Part shown: in pieces, positions 48,148 to 57,805 of the stretch
Layout: each line of letters opens with the position of its first letter
Numbering within the stretch: the stretch's first letter is position 1
Source of the DNA: Enterobacteriaceae bacterium RIT691
Lineage (GTDB): Bacteria; Pseudomonadota; Gammaproteobacteria; Enterobacterales; Enterobacteriaceae
Reading direction: 5' to 3'
Assembly: GCA_009668205.1 (NCBI GenBank)
Contig: WJYM01000015.1
Coordinates: forward strand, 1 to 64,000
DNA: 64,000 nucleotides
Notes under the pieces: model-generated
What the model was told of the DNA's origin: nothing
What the model saw: only the letters and a program-made list of their open reading frames with translations
Databases searched by the model: none
Translations under genes and position numbers: made by a program

Positions 48148-50310
48148 ATGGACGTTTCTTACCTGCTCGACAGCCTTAATGACAAACAGCGTGAAGCCGT
48201 AGCGGCTTCGCGCACTAACCTGCTGGTGCTGGCAGGGGCGGGCAGTGGTAAGACACGTGTTCTGGTACACCGCATCGCCTGGCTGCAAAGCGTGGAAAAC
48301 TGTTCGCCGTACTCGATTATGGCGGTGACGTTTACCAACAAGGCGGCGGCGGAAATGCGCCACCGTATCGCTCAACTGATGGGCTCCTCGCAGGGCGGAA
48401 TGTGGGTTGGGACCTTTCACGGCCTGGCACACCGTTTACTGCGTGCGCACCATCTGGACGCCAATTTGCCGCAGGATTTCCAGATCCTCGACAGCGAAGA
48501 TCAGCTGCGGCTGTTAAAGCGTCTGATGAAGGCGATGAACCTTGATGAGAAACAATGGCCTGCGCGCCAGGCAATGTGGTACATCAACGGTCAAAAAGAC
48601 GAAGGCCTGCGCCCGCACCATATCCAGAGCTTTGGCAATCCCGTGGAGCAAACCTGGCAGAGTATTTATAAGGCCTACCAGGAAGCCTGCGATCGCGCGG
48701 GGCTGGTGGATTTCGCCGAGCTGCTGCTGCGTGCCCACGAGCTGTGGCTCAATAAGCCGCATATTCTGCAGCACTATCGTGAACGTTTTACCAATATCCT
48801 GGTGGACGAATTCCAGGATACCAACAACATTCAGTACGCGTGGATCCGCATGTTGGCGGGCGACAGTGGCAAAGTGATGATCGTCGGCGACGATGACCAG
48901 TCGATTTACGGCTGGCGCGGCGCGCAGGTGGAAAACATCCAGCGCTTCCTGAACGATTTCCCGGGGGCGGAAACTATCCGTCTGGAACAAAACTACCGTT
49001 CCACCAACAATATTCTGAGCGCGGCCAACGCCCTGATTGAAAACAACAATGGGCGTCTGGGCAAAAAACTGTGGACCGATGGCGTCGACGGCGAGCCGAT
49101 TTCACTCTATTGCGCCTTCAACGAGCTCGACGAAGCACGCTTCGTGGTAAACCGCATCAAAACCTGGCAGGACAACGGTGGGGCGCTTGAGCAATGCGCC
49201 ATTCTCTACCGCAGTAACGCCCAATCGCGCGTACTGGAAGAGGCATTGCTGCAGGTCAGCATGCCGTATCGCATCTACGGCGGTATGCGCTTCTTCGAAC
49301 GCCAGGAAATCAAAGATGCGCTGTCCTATTTGCGCCTGATGGCTAACCGTAACGACGATGCGGCGTTTGAGCGCGTGGTGAATACGCCAACGCGTGGCAT
49401 CGGCGATCGCACGCTGGACGTGGTGCGCCAGGCGGCACGAGACAGGCAACTGACCCTCTGGCAGTCATGCCGTGAGTTACTGAAAGACAAAGCGCTTGCC
49501 GGACGGGCGGCCAGTGCTTTGCAGCGCTTTATGGAGCTTATCGACGCGTTGGCGCAGGAGACGGCAGATATGCCGCTGCACGTGCAGACTGACCGCGTGA
49601 TCAAAGATTCCGGTTTGTTCATGATGTATGAGCAGGAGAAAGGCGAAAAAGGCCAGACCCGTATCGAAAACTTAGAGGAACTGGTCACCGCCACGCGCCA
49701 GTTCAGCTACAACGACGAAGAAGAAGACCTGATGCCGCTGCAGGCGTTTCTCTCTCATGCTGCACTGGAAGCGGGAGAAGGGCAGGCCGATACCTGGCAG
49801 GATGCCGTGCAGCTGATGACGCTGCACTCGGCGAAAGGTCTGGAATTCCCGCAGGTGTTTATCGTCGGCATGGAAGAGGGCATGTTCCCAAGCCAGATGT
49901 CGCTTGATGAAGGCGGCCGCCTGGAAGAAGAACGCCGCCTGGCGTATGTCGGCGTCACTCGCGCAATGCAAAAACTGACGCTGACCTACGCGGAAACCCG
50001 CCGTCTGTACGGCAAAGAGGTTTATCATCGGCCGTCGCGCTTTGTCGGTGAACTGCCGGAAGCGTGCGTGGAAGAGGTGCGTTTACGCGCCACCGTGAGC
50101 CGTCCGGTGAGTCATCAACGTATGGGCACGCCGATGGCGGAGAACGATACCGGTTATAAACTGGGCCAGCGCGTGCGCCATCCGAAATTTGGCGAGGGCA
50201 CTATCGTCAATCTGGAAGGCAGCGGTGAACACAGCCGTTTGCAGGTGGCTTTCCAGGGGCAGGGGATCAAGTGGCTGGTTGCGGCTTATGCCCGTCTGGA
50301 GAACGTGTAA
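48148..50310 (+). CDS. uvrD: DNA helicase II UvrD
   Basis: SF1A 3'-5' helicase of 720 aa for nucleotide excision and mismatch repair and for removal of RecA or stalled RNA polymerase. Motif I GAGSGKT (about 31-37), [41 protein letters not shown] and YVGVTRAMQKL are intact. The C-terminal Tudor-like domain KLGQRVRHPKFGEGTIVNLEG (about 662-682) binds RNA polymerase. Start ATG 48148 (MDVSYLLDSLN) as in E. coli; a GTG two codons earlier is possible. About 36% of residues match Rep in this window by eye only; they are distinct paralogues. Confidence 0.97.
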   Translation: MDVSYLLDSLNDKQREAVAASRTNLLVLAGAGSGKTRVLVHRIAWLQSVENCSPYSIMAVTFTNKAAAEMRHRIAQLMGSSQGGMWVGTFHGLAHRLLRAHHLDANLPQDFQILDSEDQLRLLKRLMKAMNLDEKQWPARQAMWYINGQKDEGLRPHHIQSFGNPVEQTWQSIYKAYQEACDRAGLVDFAELLLRAHELWLNKPHILQHYRERFTNILVDEFQDTNNIQYAWIRMLAGDSGKVMIVGDDDQSIYGWRGAQVENIQRFLNDFPGAETIRLEQNYRSTNNILSAANALIENNNGRLGKKLWTDGVDGEPISLYCAFNELDEARFVVNRIKTWQDNGGALEQCAILYRSNAQSRVLEEALLQVSMPYRIYGGMRFFERQEIKDALSYLRLMANRNDDAAFERVVNTPTRGIGDRTLDVVRQAARDRQLTLWQSCRELLKDKALAGRAASALQRFMELIDALAQETADMPLHVQTDRVIKDSGLFMMYEQEKGEKGQTRIENLEELVTATRQFSYNDEEEDLMPLQAFLSHAALEAGEGQADTWQDAVQLMTLHSAKGLEFPQVFIVGMEEGMFPSQMSLDEGGRLEEERRLAYVGVTRAMQKLTLTYAETRRLYGKEVYHRPSRFVGELPEACVEEVRLRATVSRPVSHQRMGTPMAENDTGYKLGQRVRHPKFGEGTIVNLEGSGEHSRLQVAFQGQGIKWLVAAYARLENV

Positions 50311-50355
50311 CTTCAGGTAATTAATAATAAATTTGTAACGTTCTGCTAATCTTAT

Positions 50356-50388
50356 AAGCCAGAGGGACTTAAACGCTCTCTGGCTTTT
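50356..50388 (+). terminator. Terminator after uvrD
   Basis: AAGCCAGAG / CTCTGGCTT, 9-bp stem with a 13-nt loop, followed by TTCG; T-run of four. Confidence 0.8.
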
Positions 50389-50458
50389 CGTTGCGTGTTG
50401 ACGCTGCATTTAGGCTGGCGTAACATGCGCCCACGATTATGCTAAGAGGACTGATACC

Positions 50459-50515
50459 TTGGACACACCCAGTAGATGCTGGCTCAACTTCCTGTCATCC
50501 AGGAACAACTCCTAA
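50459..50515 (+). CDS. corL: CorL-like leader peptide of corA
   Basis: An 18-codon frame starting at TTG 50459 (read as M-DTPSRCWLNFLSSRNNS) with AGAGGA upstream, lying in the corA leader. In Salmonella a short ORF, corL, in the corA leader controls whether Rho terminates transcription before corA according to Mg2+; position and size fit. The stop codon overlaps the first arm of a 12-bp hairpin, so translation would interfere with folding, consistent with such a mechanism. Confidence 0.65.
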   Translation: MDTPSRCWLNFLSSRNNS

Positions 50516-50543
50516 GGCTATCACTCTCAGCTGATAGCCTTAG
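50512..50543 (+). promoter_or_regulatory. Hairpin in the corA leader
   Basis: CTAAGGCTATCA / TGATAGCCTTAG, 12-bp perfect stem with an 8-nt loop. The first arm starts at the last codon of the corL-like ORF. No T-run, so it is a regulatory stem rather than an intrinsic terminator. The leader from uvrD to corA (353 bases) has no other gene. Confidence 0.7.
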
Positions 50544-50663
50544 CGGTTGTCAGCGACCCTCTGTATTCCGTCGCTCTGAGTCAGGCTTTATGGTCTGAAA
50601 CCCCCATTGTTTCTGTGTGCCCATCGTTACGTCCGATCATTTTTTGTATTGGGAGTCCCGGTC

Positions 50664-51614
50664 ATGCTGAGCGCATTTCAACTGGAAAACAACCGCTTAA
50701 CGCGTCTTGAGTCTGATGACATCAAACATCTGGCCACCTCCGTGTGGGTCGATTTGGTGGAACCGGACGACGAAGAACGTAACCGCGTACAGACAGAGCT
50801 GGGTCAAAACCTCGCGACACGCCCTGAACTGGAAGACATCGAAGCATCGGCCCGTTTCTTCGAAGACGAAGACGGCCTGCACATCCACTCCTTCTTCTTC
50901 TTTGAAGATGCCGACGATCACGCTGGTAACTCCACCGTGGCGTTTACCATCCGCGAAGGACGCCTGTTTACCCTGCGTGAGCGTGAACTGCCGGCGTTTC
51001 GCCTGTACCGCATGCGCTCCCGTAACCAGGAGATGGTGGACGGCAACGCTTTTGAGCTGCTGCTCGATCTGTTCGAAACCAAAATCGAACAGTTGGCGGA
51101 TGAAATTGAAAATATCTACAGCGATCTGGAAAAACTGAGCCGCGTTATCATGGAAGGCCATCAGGGCGATGAGTATGACGAAGCGCTCTCCACGCTGGCG
51201 GAACTGGAAGATATCGGCTGGAAGGTGCGTTTGTGTCTGATGGATACCCAGCGCGCGCTGAATTTCCTGGTGCGTAAGGCACGCTTGCCAGCGGTCCAAC
51301 TGGAGCAGGCGCGTGAGATCCTGCGAGATATCGAATCCCTGCTGCCGCACAATGAATCCCTGTTCCAGAAGGTTAACTTCCTGATGCAGGCGGCGATGGG
51401 CTTTATCAACATCGAGCAGAACCGCATTATCAAGATCTTCTCGGTGGTTTCCGTGGTCTTCCTGCCGCCAACGCTTGTGGCTTCAAGCTACGGGATGAAC
51501 TTCGAGTTTATGCCAGAACTGCACTTTAGCTTCGGTTACCCGGCGGCAATTGTGTTTATGATCCTCGCCGGGCTTGCGCCATACCTCTACTTCAAGCGGA
51601 AGAACTGGCTGTAA
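50664..51614 (+). CDS. corA: Magnesium/cobalt/nickel transporter CorA
   Basis: Homopentameric Mg2+ channel of 316 aa. A large acidic cytosolic domain with long helices (about 1-255) senses Mg2+. Two C-terminal transmembrane helices follow: [29 protein letters not shown] with the GMN selectivity motif (about 277-279), and [19 protein letters not shown], ending KRKNWL. Start at ATG 50664 ([12 protein letters not shown]) as in E. coli. The 3' end overlaps the convergent PhnD-like gene by 23 bp. Confidence 0.97.
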   Translation: MLSAFQLENNRLTRLESDDIKHLATSVWVDLVEPDDEERNRVQTELGQNLATRPELEDIEASARFFEDEDGLHIHSFFFFEDADDHAGNSTVAFTIREGRLFTLRERELPAFRLYRMRSRNQEMVDGNAFELLLDLFETKIEQLADEIENIYSDLEKLSRVIMEGHQGDEYDEALSTLAELEDIGWKVRLCLMDTQRALNFLVRKARLPAVQLEQAREILRDIESLLPHNESLFQKVNFLMQAAMGFINIEQNRIIKIFSVVSVVFLPPTLVASSYGMNFEFMPELHFSFGYPAAIVFMILAGLAPYLYFKRKNWL

Positions 51615-52326
51615 GCAGTACATCGTAGTCACGGCGGCTTGCAGGACTGAAGCCGTCGATCAACAACGGTTCTGCAACGTCCTTCTGTACCGCAATCTGA
51701 CTCAACGCCACACGCAACGCCGCGAGCGTTTCAGCCGATGTCTTTTCTGACGTAATGAGCGGCAGACCGGGCGTCAGCGCCGTTTCGCCAATCACCGTCA
51801 ATCCTGAAAGCAGCTGGGGATCGTAACGCTCAAACAGCGCCAGACTCACGCAGTCTATCGCCGCAATATCTGCGGTGTGCGTTTGCAGTGCGCGGAGTGA
51901 CAGACGGTGGCTGTGGGTCCAAACAATCGAATGAAAAAAGGCGGCATCATGGTTCACGCCATTTAGCAGGGCGCGATAGCCTGACTGAGAATCCGGGGCG
52001 TTGCAGGCCGCCACTCGCCCGCGAAAATCGTTCAGCGTTTGGCCTTTGTCCTCCTGGCGAGCCAGCAGTTTGCTGCGATAATTGCCGGCAACGCATCCCG
52101 GCGCGGTGTAATGAAACTGCCCGACCACCTGCACATTGGGCAGGCGCGTCACCAGCGGATAGCCACAGGTCTGACTCAGCAGCACAGTGTCATCACGCCA
52201 GTGCGAGAGCAATTCTGTTGGGCGCTGGAAGTGCAGGCCAGGAAAATGGCGCTGCAAGGCCTGCGCCAGCGCATCGGTGGCTGGCGGGTGAATGTCATAC
52301 ATCGGAAAGGCAATGTTAGCTGGCAC
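51592..52326 (-). CDS. PhnD-like substrate-binding domain protein without signal peptide
   Basis: A 244-aa protein of the PhnD/SsuA/transferrin periplasmic-binding family (PF12974 type): [20 protein letters not shown] at the N-terminus, [17 protein letters not shown] in the middle, and the ligand-loop-like [13 protein letters not shown] near residues 108-120. No signal peptide or lipobox is visible, so the product is probably cytosolic, unusual for this fold. Start at GTG 52326 with GAGGAG 7 nt upstream; the start lies inside the upstream desaturase gene by 11 nt. No permease or ATPase genes are nearby. I do not know the ligand. Confidence 0.8.
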   Translation of the reverse strand: MPANIAFPMYDIHPPATDALAQALQRHFPGLHFQRPTELLSHWRDDTVLLSQTCGYPLVTRLPNVQVVGQFHYTAPGCVAGNYRSKLLARQEDKGQTLNDFRGRVAACNAPDSQSGYRALLNGVNHDAAFFHSIVWTHSHRLSLRALQTHTADIAAIDCVSLALFERYDPQLLSGLTVIGETALTPGLPLITSEKTSAETLAALRVALSQIAVQKDVAEPLLIDGFSPASRRDYDVLLTASSSA

Positions 52327-53302
52327 GTCGATTCTCCTCGCGCTTTCCCGGATGCACCGTCACATCTACGGGTCGGAAGCGATAGTTACTCCACCATTCA
52401 CGGTAGCCTTTCACCACAAATCCCTGATTTCTTTCCTGATAGAGTGCTCTGTCATTCAGCCAGATTTTACGCAGCCCGTACCACGGTATGCCGGGCAGAT
52501 CGTGGTGTACCGAATGATAGTTCAGATTGAGAAACAACAGCCGCCACGGCAGCGAGGTTTCGGTAATCGCCGAACGGGCTAACGGATCGTCTGCCGCACG
52601 ATGTTCCAGAAACGACCGCACTTTGGTGATGGCTAACGCCGGATAGCTGACGGCAATGAGATACCAAAGCACCGAAAAACCCCTGCGATGCAGTTCGTAA
52701 AAAACCAGCCCCAGCAGCGCAAAATGCAGGAGCCACATGACCATGGCCGGACGATGCCCTTTGGCGAAGGCGGTCAGCATGCCCTTAACCACTCCCGCAA
52801 TATCCAGCAGGGGGGCTAGCAGGAGTCGGCCTACAAACGTATTACGCCAGTGGATGGCACGTTTCTGCCACGGTGTTAAGCGCTCCCAGTACTGGGCTGA
52901 AAAATAATAGGTTTCCGGATCTTCACCGGGCTCGGTTAAGAGATGATTTCGGTGATGCGCCAGATGCGAATCGCGATACAGACCGTACGGATACCAGACC
53001 GCCAGCGGTAACAGACCCAACAGCTGATTGACGCGCGGCCAGCGTGTGGGATGCCCATGAATGAGCTCATGCTGAAATGACAGATACCAGGTCGTGAACA
53101 GGATCAGCAGCAGCGTGGAAGCAAAAAGCCCGAGCTCTGCATGATAAGCCAGGGTGGTAAACCAGCCGCCGTAGAGGGTAATCAGCAGGATCCAGGTCGG
53201 GAGTTCGCTGCGCCACAGCCAGCTTTTGGAGAGCTGGCGGACGGTGTAACGCTGCTCGTCGTGTAGCCAGGCGGCGCGTTTGTCGGTACGGGGGATAAGC
53301 AT
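52316..53302 (-). CDS. Membrane fatty acid desaturase-family protein
   Basis: A 328-aa integral-membrane di-iron enzyme candidate. Histidine boxes are intact: HELIHGH (78-84), HLAHHRNH (113-120) and HSVHHD (263-268), plus FLEH (232-235), as in acyl-lipid desaturases and related hydroxylases. Hydrophobic segments at about 36-56, 58-80, 93-108 and 190-225 frame the boxes. Enterics normally make unsaturated fatty acids by the anaerobic FabA/FabB route, so this is accessory. It is absent between corA and rarD in E. coli. It overlaps the PhnD-like gene by 11 nt and should be co-transcribed with it. The substrate could be a lipid, an alkyl group or a carotenoid-like molecule; sequence alone cannot decide. 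Confidence 0.85.
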   Translation of the reverse strand: MLIPRTDKRAAWLHDEQRYTVRQLSKSWLWRSELPTWILLITLYGGWFTTLAYHAELGLFASTLLLILFTTWYLSFQHELIHGHPTRWPRVNQLLGLLPLAVWYPYGLYRDSHLAHHRNHLLTEPGEDPETYYFSAQYWERLTPWQKRAIHWRNTFVGRLLLAPLLDIAGVVKGMLTAFAKGHRPAMVMWLLHFALLGLVFYELHRRGFSVLWYLIAVSYPALAITKVRSFLEHRAADDPLARSAITETSLPWRLLFLNLNYHSVHHDLPGIPWYGLRKIWLNDRALYQERNQGFVVKGYREWWSNYRFRPVDVTVHPGKREENRRAS

Positions 53303-53380
53303 CCGGCTCTCACCTTTCAGGGAATTCTCCGCTGAAGATGTGAGAAGCCGGTTGAAATAACAAAGAATTTAACCGCAAGA

Positions 53381-53403
53381 GCTTTGCCGTATTTCGGCAA
53401 AGC
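53381..53403. other. Hairpin between rarD and the desaturase operon
   Basis: GCTTTGCCG / CGGCAAAGC, 9 bp, loop TATTT, 9 nt beyond the rarD stop on the minus strand. It lacks a T-run in either direction, so read-through from rarD into the desaturase genes is possible. Confidence 0.55.
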
Positions 53404-53411
53404 CAGCGTTA

Positions 53412-54302
53412 TCAGCGCTGTGTGCGGCGCAGGGTGTAGATGGCATCCATGACGAAAATCGCCAGGGCGGCCCAGATAAAGGCAAAGGTCACCATTTTAT
53501 CCGCCCCCGGGGTTTCGCCGTAGAACATCACCGCCAGCACGAACATCAGGGTTGGGCCGATGTACTGGAAGAAACCGAGCGTCGACAGGCGCAGGCGTGT
53601 GGCAGCGCCGGTGAAGCATAACAGGGGAATGGTGGTGACCACACCTGCTGCCATCAGCAGCAAATTCAGCGACCATGGGTTTTGACCCATGTGGCTGGTG
53701 GCGCTGTCGGCGATACCGAACAGGTAAATCGCCGCGACGGGCAGCAGCCAAAGGGTTTCAACCAGCATACCGGTTTGTGCGTCAACGGCGATTTTTTTAC
53801 GCGCCAGGCCATAGAATGCGAAGCTGAAGGCCAGTCCGAGCGCAATGATGGGCAGGGAACCAAAGGTCCACAGCTGAATCAGCACGCCGCAGCACGCGAG
53901 CGCGACGGCCACCCACTGCATCCGGCGAAAGCGTTCGCCAAGGAATAGCATGCCCAGCACGACGTTGACCAGCGGGTTGATGAAGTACCCCAGGCTCGCT
54001 TCCAGCATGTGCCCGTTATTCACCGCCCAGATGAACAACAGCCAGTTGCCGCCAATCAGCAGCGCAGACACTGCCAGCATGAAGATCTTTTTCGGTGTCT
54101 GACACAGACGCTTCAGCCCATCCCACTGACGGCTCACGGTGATCAGCGCCACCATAAAGAAGAAGGACCAGATAATACGGTGAGTAAGAATTTCATCCGC
54201 TGGAACGTAGTGGATCACCTTGAAATAAGCCGGTGCCACGCCCCAGATAAAATAGGCAGCGAGGGCGAGTAACACACCCTGCCGCGTCTGCTTTGCATCC
54301 AT
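53412..54302 (-). CDS. rarD: EamA-family transporter RarD
   Basis: A 296-aa inner-membrane protein of the DMT superfamily with about 10 transmembrane segments (two EamA repeats). The first repeat starts GVLLALAAYFIWGVAPAYFK. RarD was named as a chloramphenicol-sensitivity protein, but its substrate is not established. Length and sequence follow E. coli. The gene lies 51 bp after yigI on the same strand. Confidence 0.94.
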   Translation of the reverse strand: MDAKQTRQGVLLALAAYFIWGVAPAYFKVIHYVPADEILTHRIIWSFFFMVALITVSRQWDGLKRLCQTPKKIFMLAVSALLIGGNWLLFIWAVNNGHMLEASLGYFINPLVNVVLGMLFLGERFRRMQWVAVALACCGVLIQLWTFGSLPIIALGLAFSFAFYGLARKKIAVDAQTGMLVETLWLLPVAAIYLFGIADSATSHMGQNPWSLNLLLMAAGVVTTIPLLCFTGAATRLRLSTLGFFQYIGPTLMFVLAVMFYGETPGADKMVTFAFIWAALAIFVMDAIYTLRRTQR

Positions 54303-54353
54303 CAGTTAAATCCGTTACAAAAAAGTAAATGGATTTTACCTGATTTTACCTCT

Positions 54354-54821
54354 TCAACCCACCATATAAGTGGCGGTTGCGCTGGCGATATAGAGCTGAT
54401 CTTCGTTATGCAGTTCCACCCGCGCTACCGCGACCTTATTCCCTGCACGCAGCAGACTGCTGGTGGCGGTGAAGCGGTTTCCCCGGCCCGGGCGCAGATA
54501 ATCCACGCGCAAATCGATGGTGCCCATTCTGGAGAGACGCTGACGCAGTTCCTCTTCGTTAATGGTGTCGTGGCGGGTTAGGGTGCTGCCTACGCAGACC
54601 AGGCCTGCGGCGACATCCAGCGCGGAAGCGATTACCCCGCCATGCAGAATACTCTGCGCCCAGTTGCCGACCATCATCGGCTGATTGTTGAAGCTGAGTT
54701 GGGCGAATGCTTTTTCGTAGCGTTCCAGTTCCAGGCCCAGAGCGCGATTAAATGGCATGTGGTACACAAAAATATCGCCGACCAGTTTTAGCGCTTGTTC
54801 GGCGGTGAGTTCCTGAGACAT
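54354..54821 (-). CDS. yigI: Acyl-CoA thioesterase YigI
   Basis: A 155-aa single hotdog-fold protein of the PaaI/YigI family. The E. coli protein is described as a medium/long-chain acyl-CoA thioesterase that supports beta-oxidation. The conserved helix [20 protein letters not shown] (about residues 57-76) contains the catalytic-region His-Gly-Gly and Asp. Divergent from pldA. Confidence 0.93.
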   Translation of the reverse strand: MSQELTAEQALKLVGDIFVYHMPFNRALGLELERYEKAFAQLSFNNQPMMVGNWAQSILHGGVIASALDVAAGLVCVGSTLTRHDTINEEELRQRLSRMGTIDLRVDYLRPGRGNRFTATSSLLRAGNKVAVARVELHNEDQLYIASATATYMVG

Positions 54822-54979
54822 AACACCTTTCCATTGGTTAATGAAATGTTGATTTTATGCTCATTGAATGTTGTTTTCTACTTTCGGAAACGATAACCCA
54901 TCATCGGCGTTCATAAATCGGTAGAATGCCCATCAGCAAATAATTTAATTATAAATTTACGTTCAGGAGAACACCCCCA

Positions 54980-55849
54980 ATGCGAACCAGGCTGGGTTGG
55001 TTACTGGCGGCGGTAGGATTGCCGTTTTCTGTGTATGCGCAGGAAGCCACGATCAAAGATATTCATGATGTTCCTGCGGTGCGCGGCAGCATCATCGCCA
55101 ACCTGCTGCAGGAGCATGACAATCCGTTCACACTCTATCCGTATGAGACAAACTATCTGCTTTACACCTGGAGCAGTGACATCAATAAAGAGGCGATTAA
55201 GAGCTACGACTGGGCCGAGAATGCGCGCAAAGATGAGGTGAAATACCAACTGAGCCTGGCGTTCCCTATCTGGCGAGGCATTCTGGGGAATAACTCGGTA
55301 TTCGGCGCTTCCTATACCCAGCGCTCGTGGTGGCAGCTTTCCAATACCGAAGAGTCCTCACCGTTCCGTGAAACCAATTATGAGCCGCAGCTGTTTCTGG
55401 GTTTCGCCACGGATTATCAGTTTGCCGGCTGGACGCTTCGCGACGTGGAAGTCGGTTATAACCATGACTCCAACGGTCGTTCAGACCCAACGTCCCGTAG
55501 CTGGAACCGCATGTACACTCGCCTGATGGCGCAGAATGGCAATATGATGGTGGAGGTCAAACCGTGGTTCGTGATTGGCGATACGGATGATAACCCCGAT
55601 ATCACCAAATACATGGGCTATTACCAGCTGAAGATTGGCTATCAGCTGGGCGATGCCGTGCTGAGCGCGAAAGGCCAGTATAACTGGAACACGGGCTACG
55701 GCGGCGCGGAGCTGGGTATCAGCTATCCGGTCACCAAACATATGCGTGTTTATACTCAGGTGTACAGCGGATACGGCGAGTCGTTGATTGACTATAACTT
55801 CAACCAAACCCGCGTCGGCGTCGGTGTGATGCTCAACGATCTGTTTTAA
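54980..55849 (+). CDS. pldA: Outer membrane phospholipase A PldA
   Basis: A 12-stranded beta-barrel of 289 aa with a 20-residue signal peptide ([20 protein letters not shown], cleaved before QEAT). It hydrolyses phospholipids that mislocalise to the outer leaflet and is active as a Ca2+-dependent dimer. The catalytic triad is in [18 protein letters not shown]: His and Ser of HDS and the Asn. The last residue is Phe (MLNDLF), the BAM signal. CAGGAGAAC precedes the ATG. Confidence 0.97.
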   Translation: MRTRLGWLLAAVGLPFSVYAQEATIKDIHDVPAVRGSIIANLLQEHDNPFTLYPYETNYLLYTWSSDINKEAIKSYDWAENARKDEVKYQLSLAFPIWRGILGNNSVFGASYTQRSWWQLSNTEESSPFRETNYEPQLFLGFATDYQFAGWTLRDVEVGYNHDSNGRSDPTSRSWNRMYTRLMAQNGNMMVEVKPWFVIGDTDDNPDITKYMGYYQLKIGYQLGDAVLSAKGQYNWNTGYGGAELGISYPVTKHMRVYTQVYSGYGESLIDYNFNQTRVGVGVMLNDLF

Positions 55850-55868
55850 TCATTGCACTCTTGTCCTC

Positions 55869-55894
55869 AGGCGCTGAAAATAGCGCCTGTTTTT
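55869..55894 (+). terminator. Terminator after pldA
   Basis: AGGCGCT / AGCGCCT stem with GAAAAT loop followed by GTTTTT; 19 nt after the pldA stop and just ahead of the recQ RBS. Confidence 0.85.
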
Positions 55895-55914
55895 ATTTCA
55901 GGACTGGAGTGAGT

Positions 55915-57744
55915 GTGACGCAGGCGGAAGTGATAAATCAGACATCGCTGGCAAGGCAGGTTTTGCAGGAAACCTTCGGCTACCAGCAGTTCCGTCCGGG
56001 TCAGGAAACGATCATCGACACCGTGCTCGAAGGGCGCGACTGCCTGGTGGTCATGCCGACCGGCGGTGGAAAATCGCTGTGTTATCAGGTTCCGGCCCTG
56101 GTGCTGGAGGGGTTAACCGTCGTTGTTTCCCCCCTTATCTCGCTGATGAAAGACCAGGTCGATCAGCTGCTGGCGAACGGCGTGGCGGCGGCCTGTCTCA
56201 ACTCCACCCAAAGTCGTGAGCAGCAGCAGGACGTCATGGCGGGCTGTCGTACCGGCAAAATTCGCCTGCTGTATATCGCGCCTGAACGCTTAATGCTCGA
56301 CAACTTCCTCGAAAACCTTAGCCACTGGAACCCGGTGATGCTGGCGGTGGATGAAGCGCACTGTATTTCCCAGTGGGGCCACGATTTCCGTCCTGAGTAT
56401 GCGGCGCTTGGGCATTTGCGCCAGCGTTTCCCGGCGCTGCCGTTTATGGCGCTTACCGCCACCGCCGATGACACCACCCGCAGCGATATTGTTCGCCTGC
56501 TGGGCCTGAACGATCCGCTGATTCAAATCAGCAGCTTCGATCGCCCTAACATTCGCTACATGCTGATGGAGAAGTTCAAACCGCTCGATCAGCTGATGCG
56601 CTACGTGCAGGAGCAGCGAGGGAAATCTGGCATTATTTACTGCAACAGCCGTGCGAAAGTGGAAGACACCGCCGCGCGTCTGCAAAGCCGCGGCATCAGT
56701 GCCGGTGCCTATCACGCCGGGCTGGACAACGACGTGCGCGCCGACGTGCAGGAAAAATTCCAGCGCGATGATTTGCAGATTGTTGTCGCGACGGTCGCGT
56801 TCGGGATGGGCATCAACAAGCCTAACGTGCGCTTTGTGGTGCACTTCGATATTCCCCGCAACATTGAGTCCTACTATCAGGAAACGGGGCGCGCCGGGCG
56901 CGATGGCCTGCCTGCGGAAGCGATGCTGTTTTACGATCCGGCAGATATGGCGTGGCTGCGCCGCTGCCTGGAAGAAAAACCGGCCGGACAGCTGCTGGAC
57001 ATCGAGCGTCATAAGCTCAATGCGATGGGCGCATTTGCCGAAGCGCAAACCTGCCGCCGTCTGGTGCTGCTGAACTACTTTGGCGAAGGTCGCCAGGAAT
57101 CCTGCGGCAACTGCGATGTGTGCCTCGACCCGCCGCGTCAGTACGATGGTCTTGAGGACGCGCGTAAAGCGCTTTCCACGGTATATCGCGTGAATCAGCG
57201 CTTTGGGATGGGGTATGTGGTGGAAGTGCTGCGTGGAGCCAATAATCAGCGCATCCGCGAAATGGGCCACGATAAACTGCCGGTATACGGGATGGGGCGC
57301 GATCAGAGCCATGAGCACTGGGTTAGCGTTATCCGTCAGCTGATTCACCTGGGGTTCGCCACCCAAAACATTGCGCACCACTCCGCATTACAGCTGACAG
57401 AAGCCGCACGTCCGGTGCTGCGTGCTGAGGTTCCTCTTCAACTGGCTGTGCCGCGTGTGCTGGCCCTGAAGCCGCGTGTGGCCCAGAAATCTTACGGCGG
57501 CAATTACGACCGCAAGCTGTTCGCCAAACTGCGCAAGCTGCGTAAAGCCATCGCGGATGAAGAAAATATCCCACCTTACGTGGTATTTAACGATGCCACG
57601 CTCATTGAAATGGCCGAGCAAATGCCGACCAGCCCGGGAGAAATGCTCAGCGTCAACGGGGTGGGGATGCGCAAGCTGGAGCGTTTTGGTCAGGAGTTTC
57701 TGGCGCTTATCCGCTCGCACGTCGATGGGGATGATGAGGAGTAG
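55915..57744 (+). CDS. recQ: ATP-dependent DNA helicase RecQ
   Basis: A 609-aa SF2 3'-5' helicase of the RecF pathway. Motif 0 FRPGQETII, motif [13 protein letters not shown] (about 48-59), DEAH box [19 protein letters not shown], motif [12 protein letters not shown], the Zn-binding cysteines (C of QTCRRL, CGNCDVC), the winged helix (about 410-515) and the C-terminal HRDC domain (about 530-605). The start is the GTG at 55915 (VTQAEVINQ) with GGAG 7 nt upstream, giving the E. coli length. Confidence 0.96.
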   Translation: MTQAEVINQTSLARQVLQETFGYQQFRPGQETIIDTVLEGRDCLVVMPTGGGKSLCYQVPALVLEGLTVVVSPLISLMKDQVDQLLANGVAAACLNSTQSREQQQDVMAGCRTGKIRLLYIAPERLMLDNFLENLSHWNPVMLAVDEAHCISQWGHDFRPEYAALGHLRQRFPALPFMALTATADDTTRSDIVRLLGLNDPLIQISSFDRPNIRYMLMEKFKPLDQLMRYVQEQRGKSGIIYCNSRAKVEDTAARLQSRGISAGAYHAGLDNDVRADVQEKFQRDDLQIVVATVAFGMGINKPNVRFVVHFDIPRNIESYYQETGRAGRDGLPAEAMLFYDPADMAWLRRCLEEKPAGQLLDIERHKLNAMGAFAEAQTCRRLVLLNYFGEGRQESCGNCDVCLDPPRQYDGLEDARKALSTVYRVNQRFGMGYVVEVLRGANNQRIREMGHDKLPVYGMGRDQSHEHWVSVIRQLIHLGFATQNIAHHSALQLTEAARPVLRAEVPLQLAVPRVLALKPRVAQKSYGGNYDRKLFAKLRKLRKAIADEENIPPYVVFNDATLIEMAEQMPTSPGEMLSVNGVGMRKLERFGQEFLALIRSHVDGDDEE

Positions 57745-57805
57745 TCAGCCGGGCAAAAAAGTGCCAGGATAATCACTCACTGAATCATTCCCCCGCGAGT
57801 TTCCT

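Noticed and set aside
51592-52326. Phosphonate ABC transporter locus
   Set aside because: Only a PhnD-like domain is present; there is no permease, ATPase or C-P lyase gene nearby, and no signal peptide.
56290-57381. 363-codon frame antisense to recQ
   Set aside because: It is a shadow frame: the His/Ala/Arg-rich composition mirrors high-GC recQ codons, and it has no RBS and no recognisable domain.
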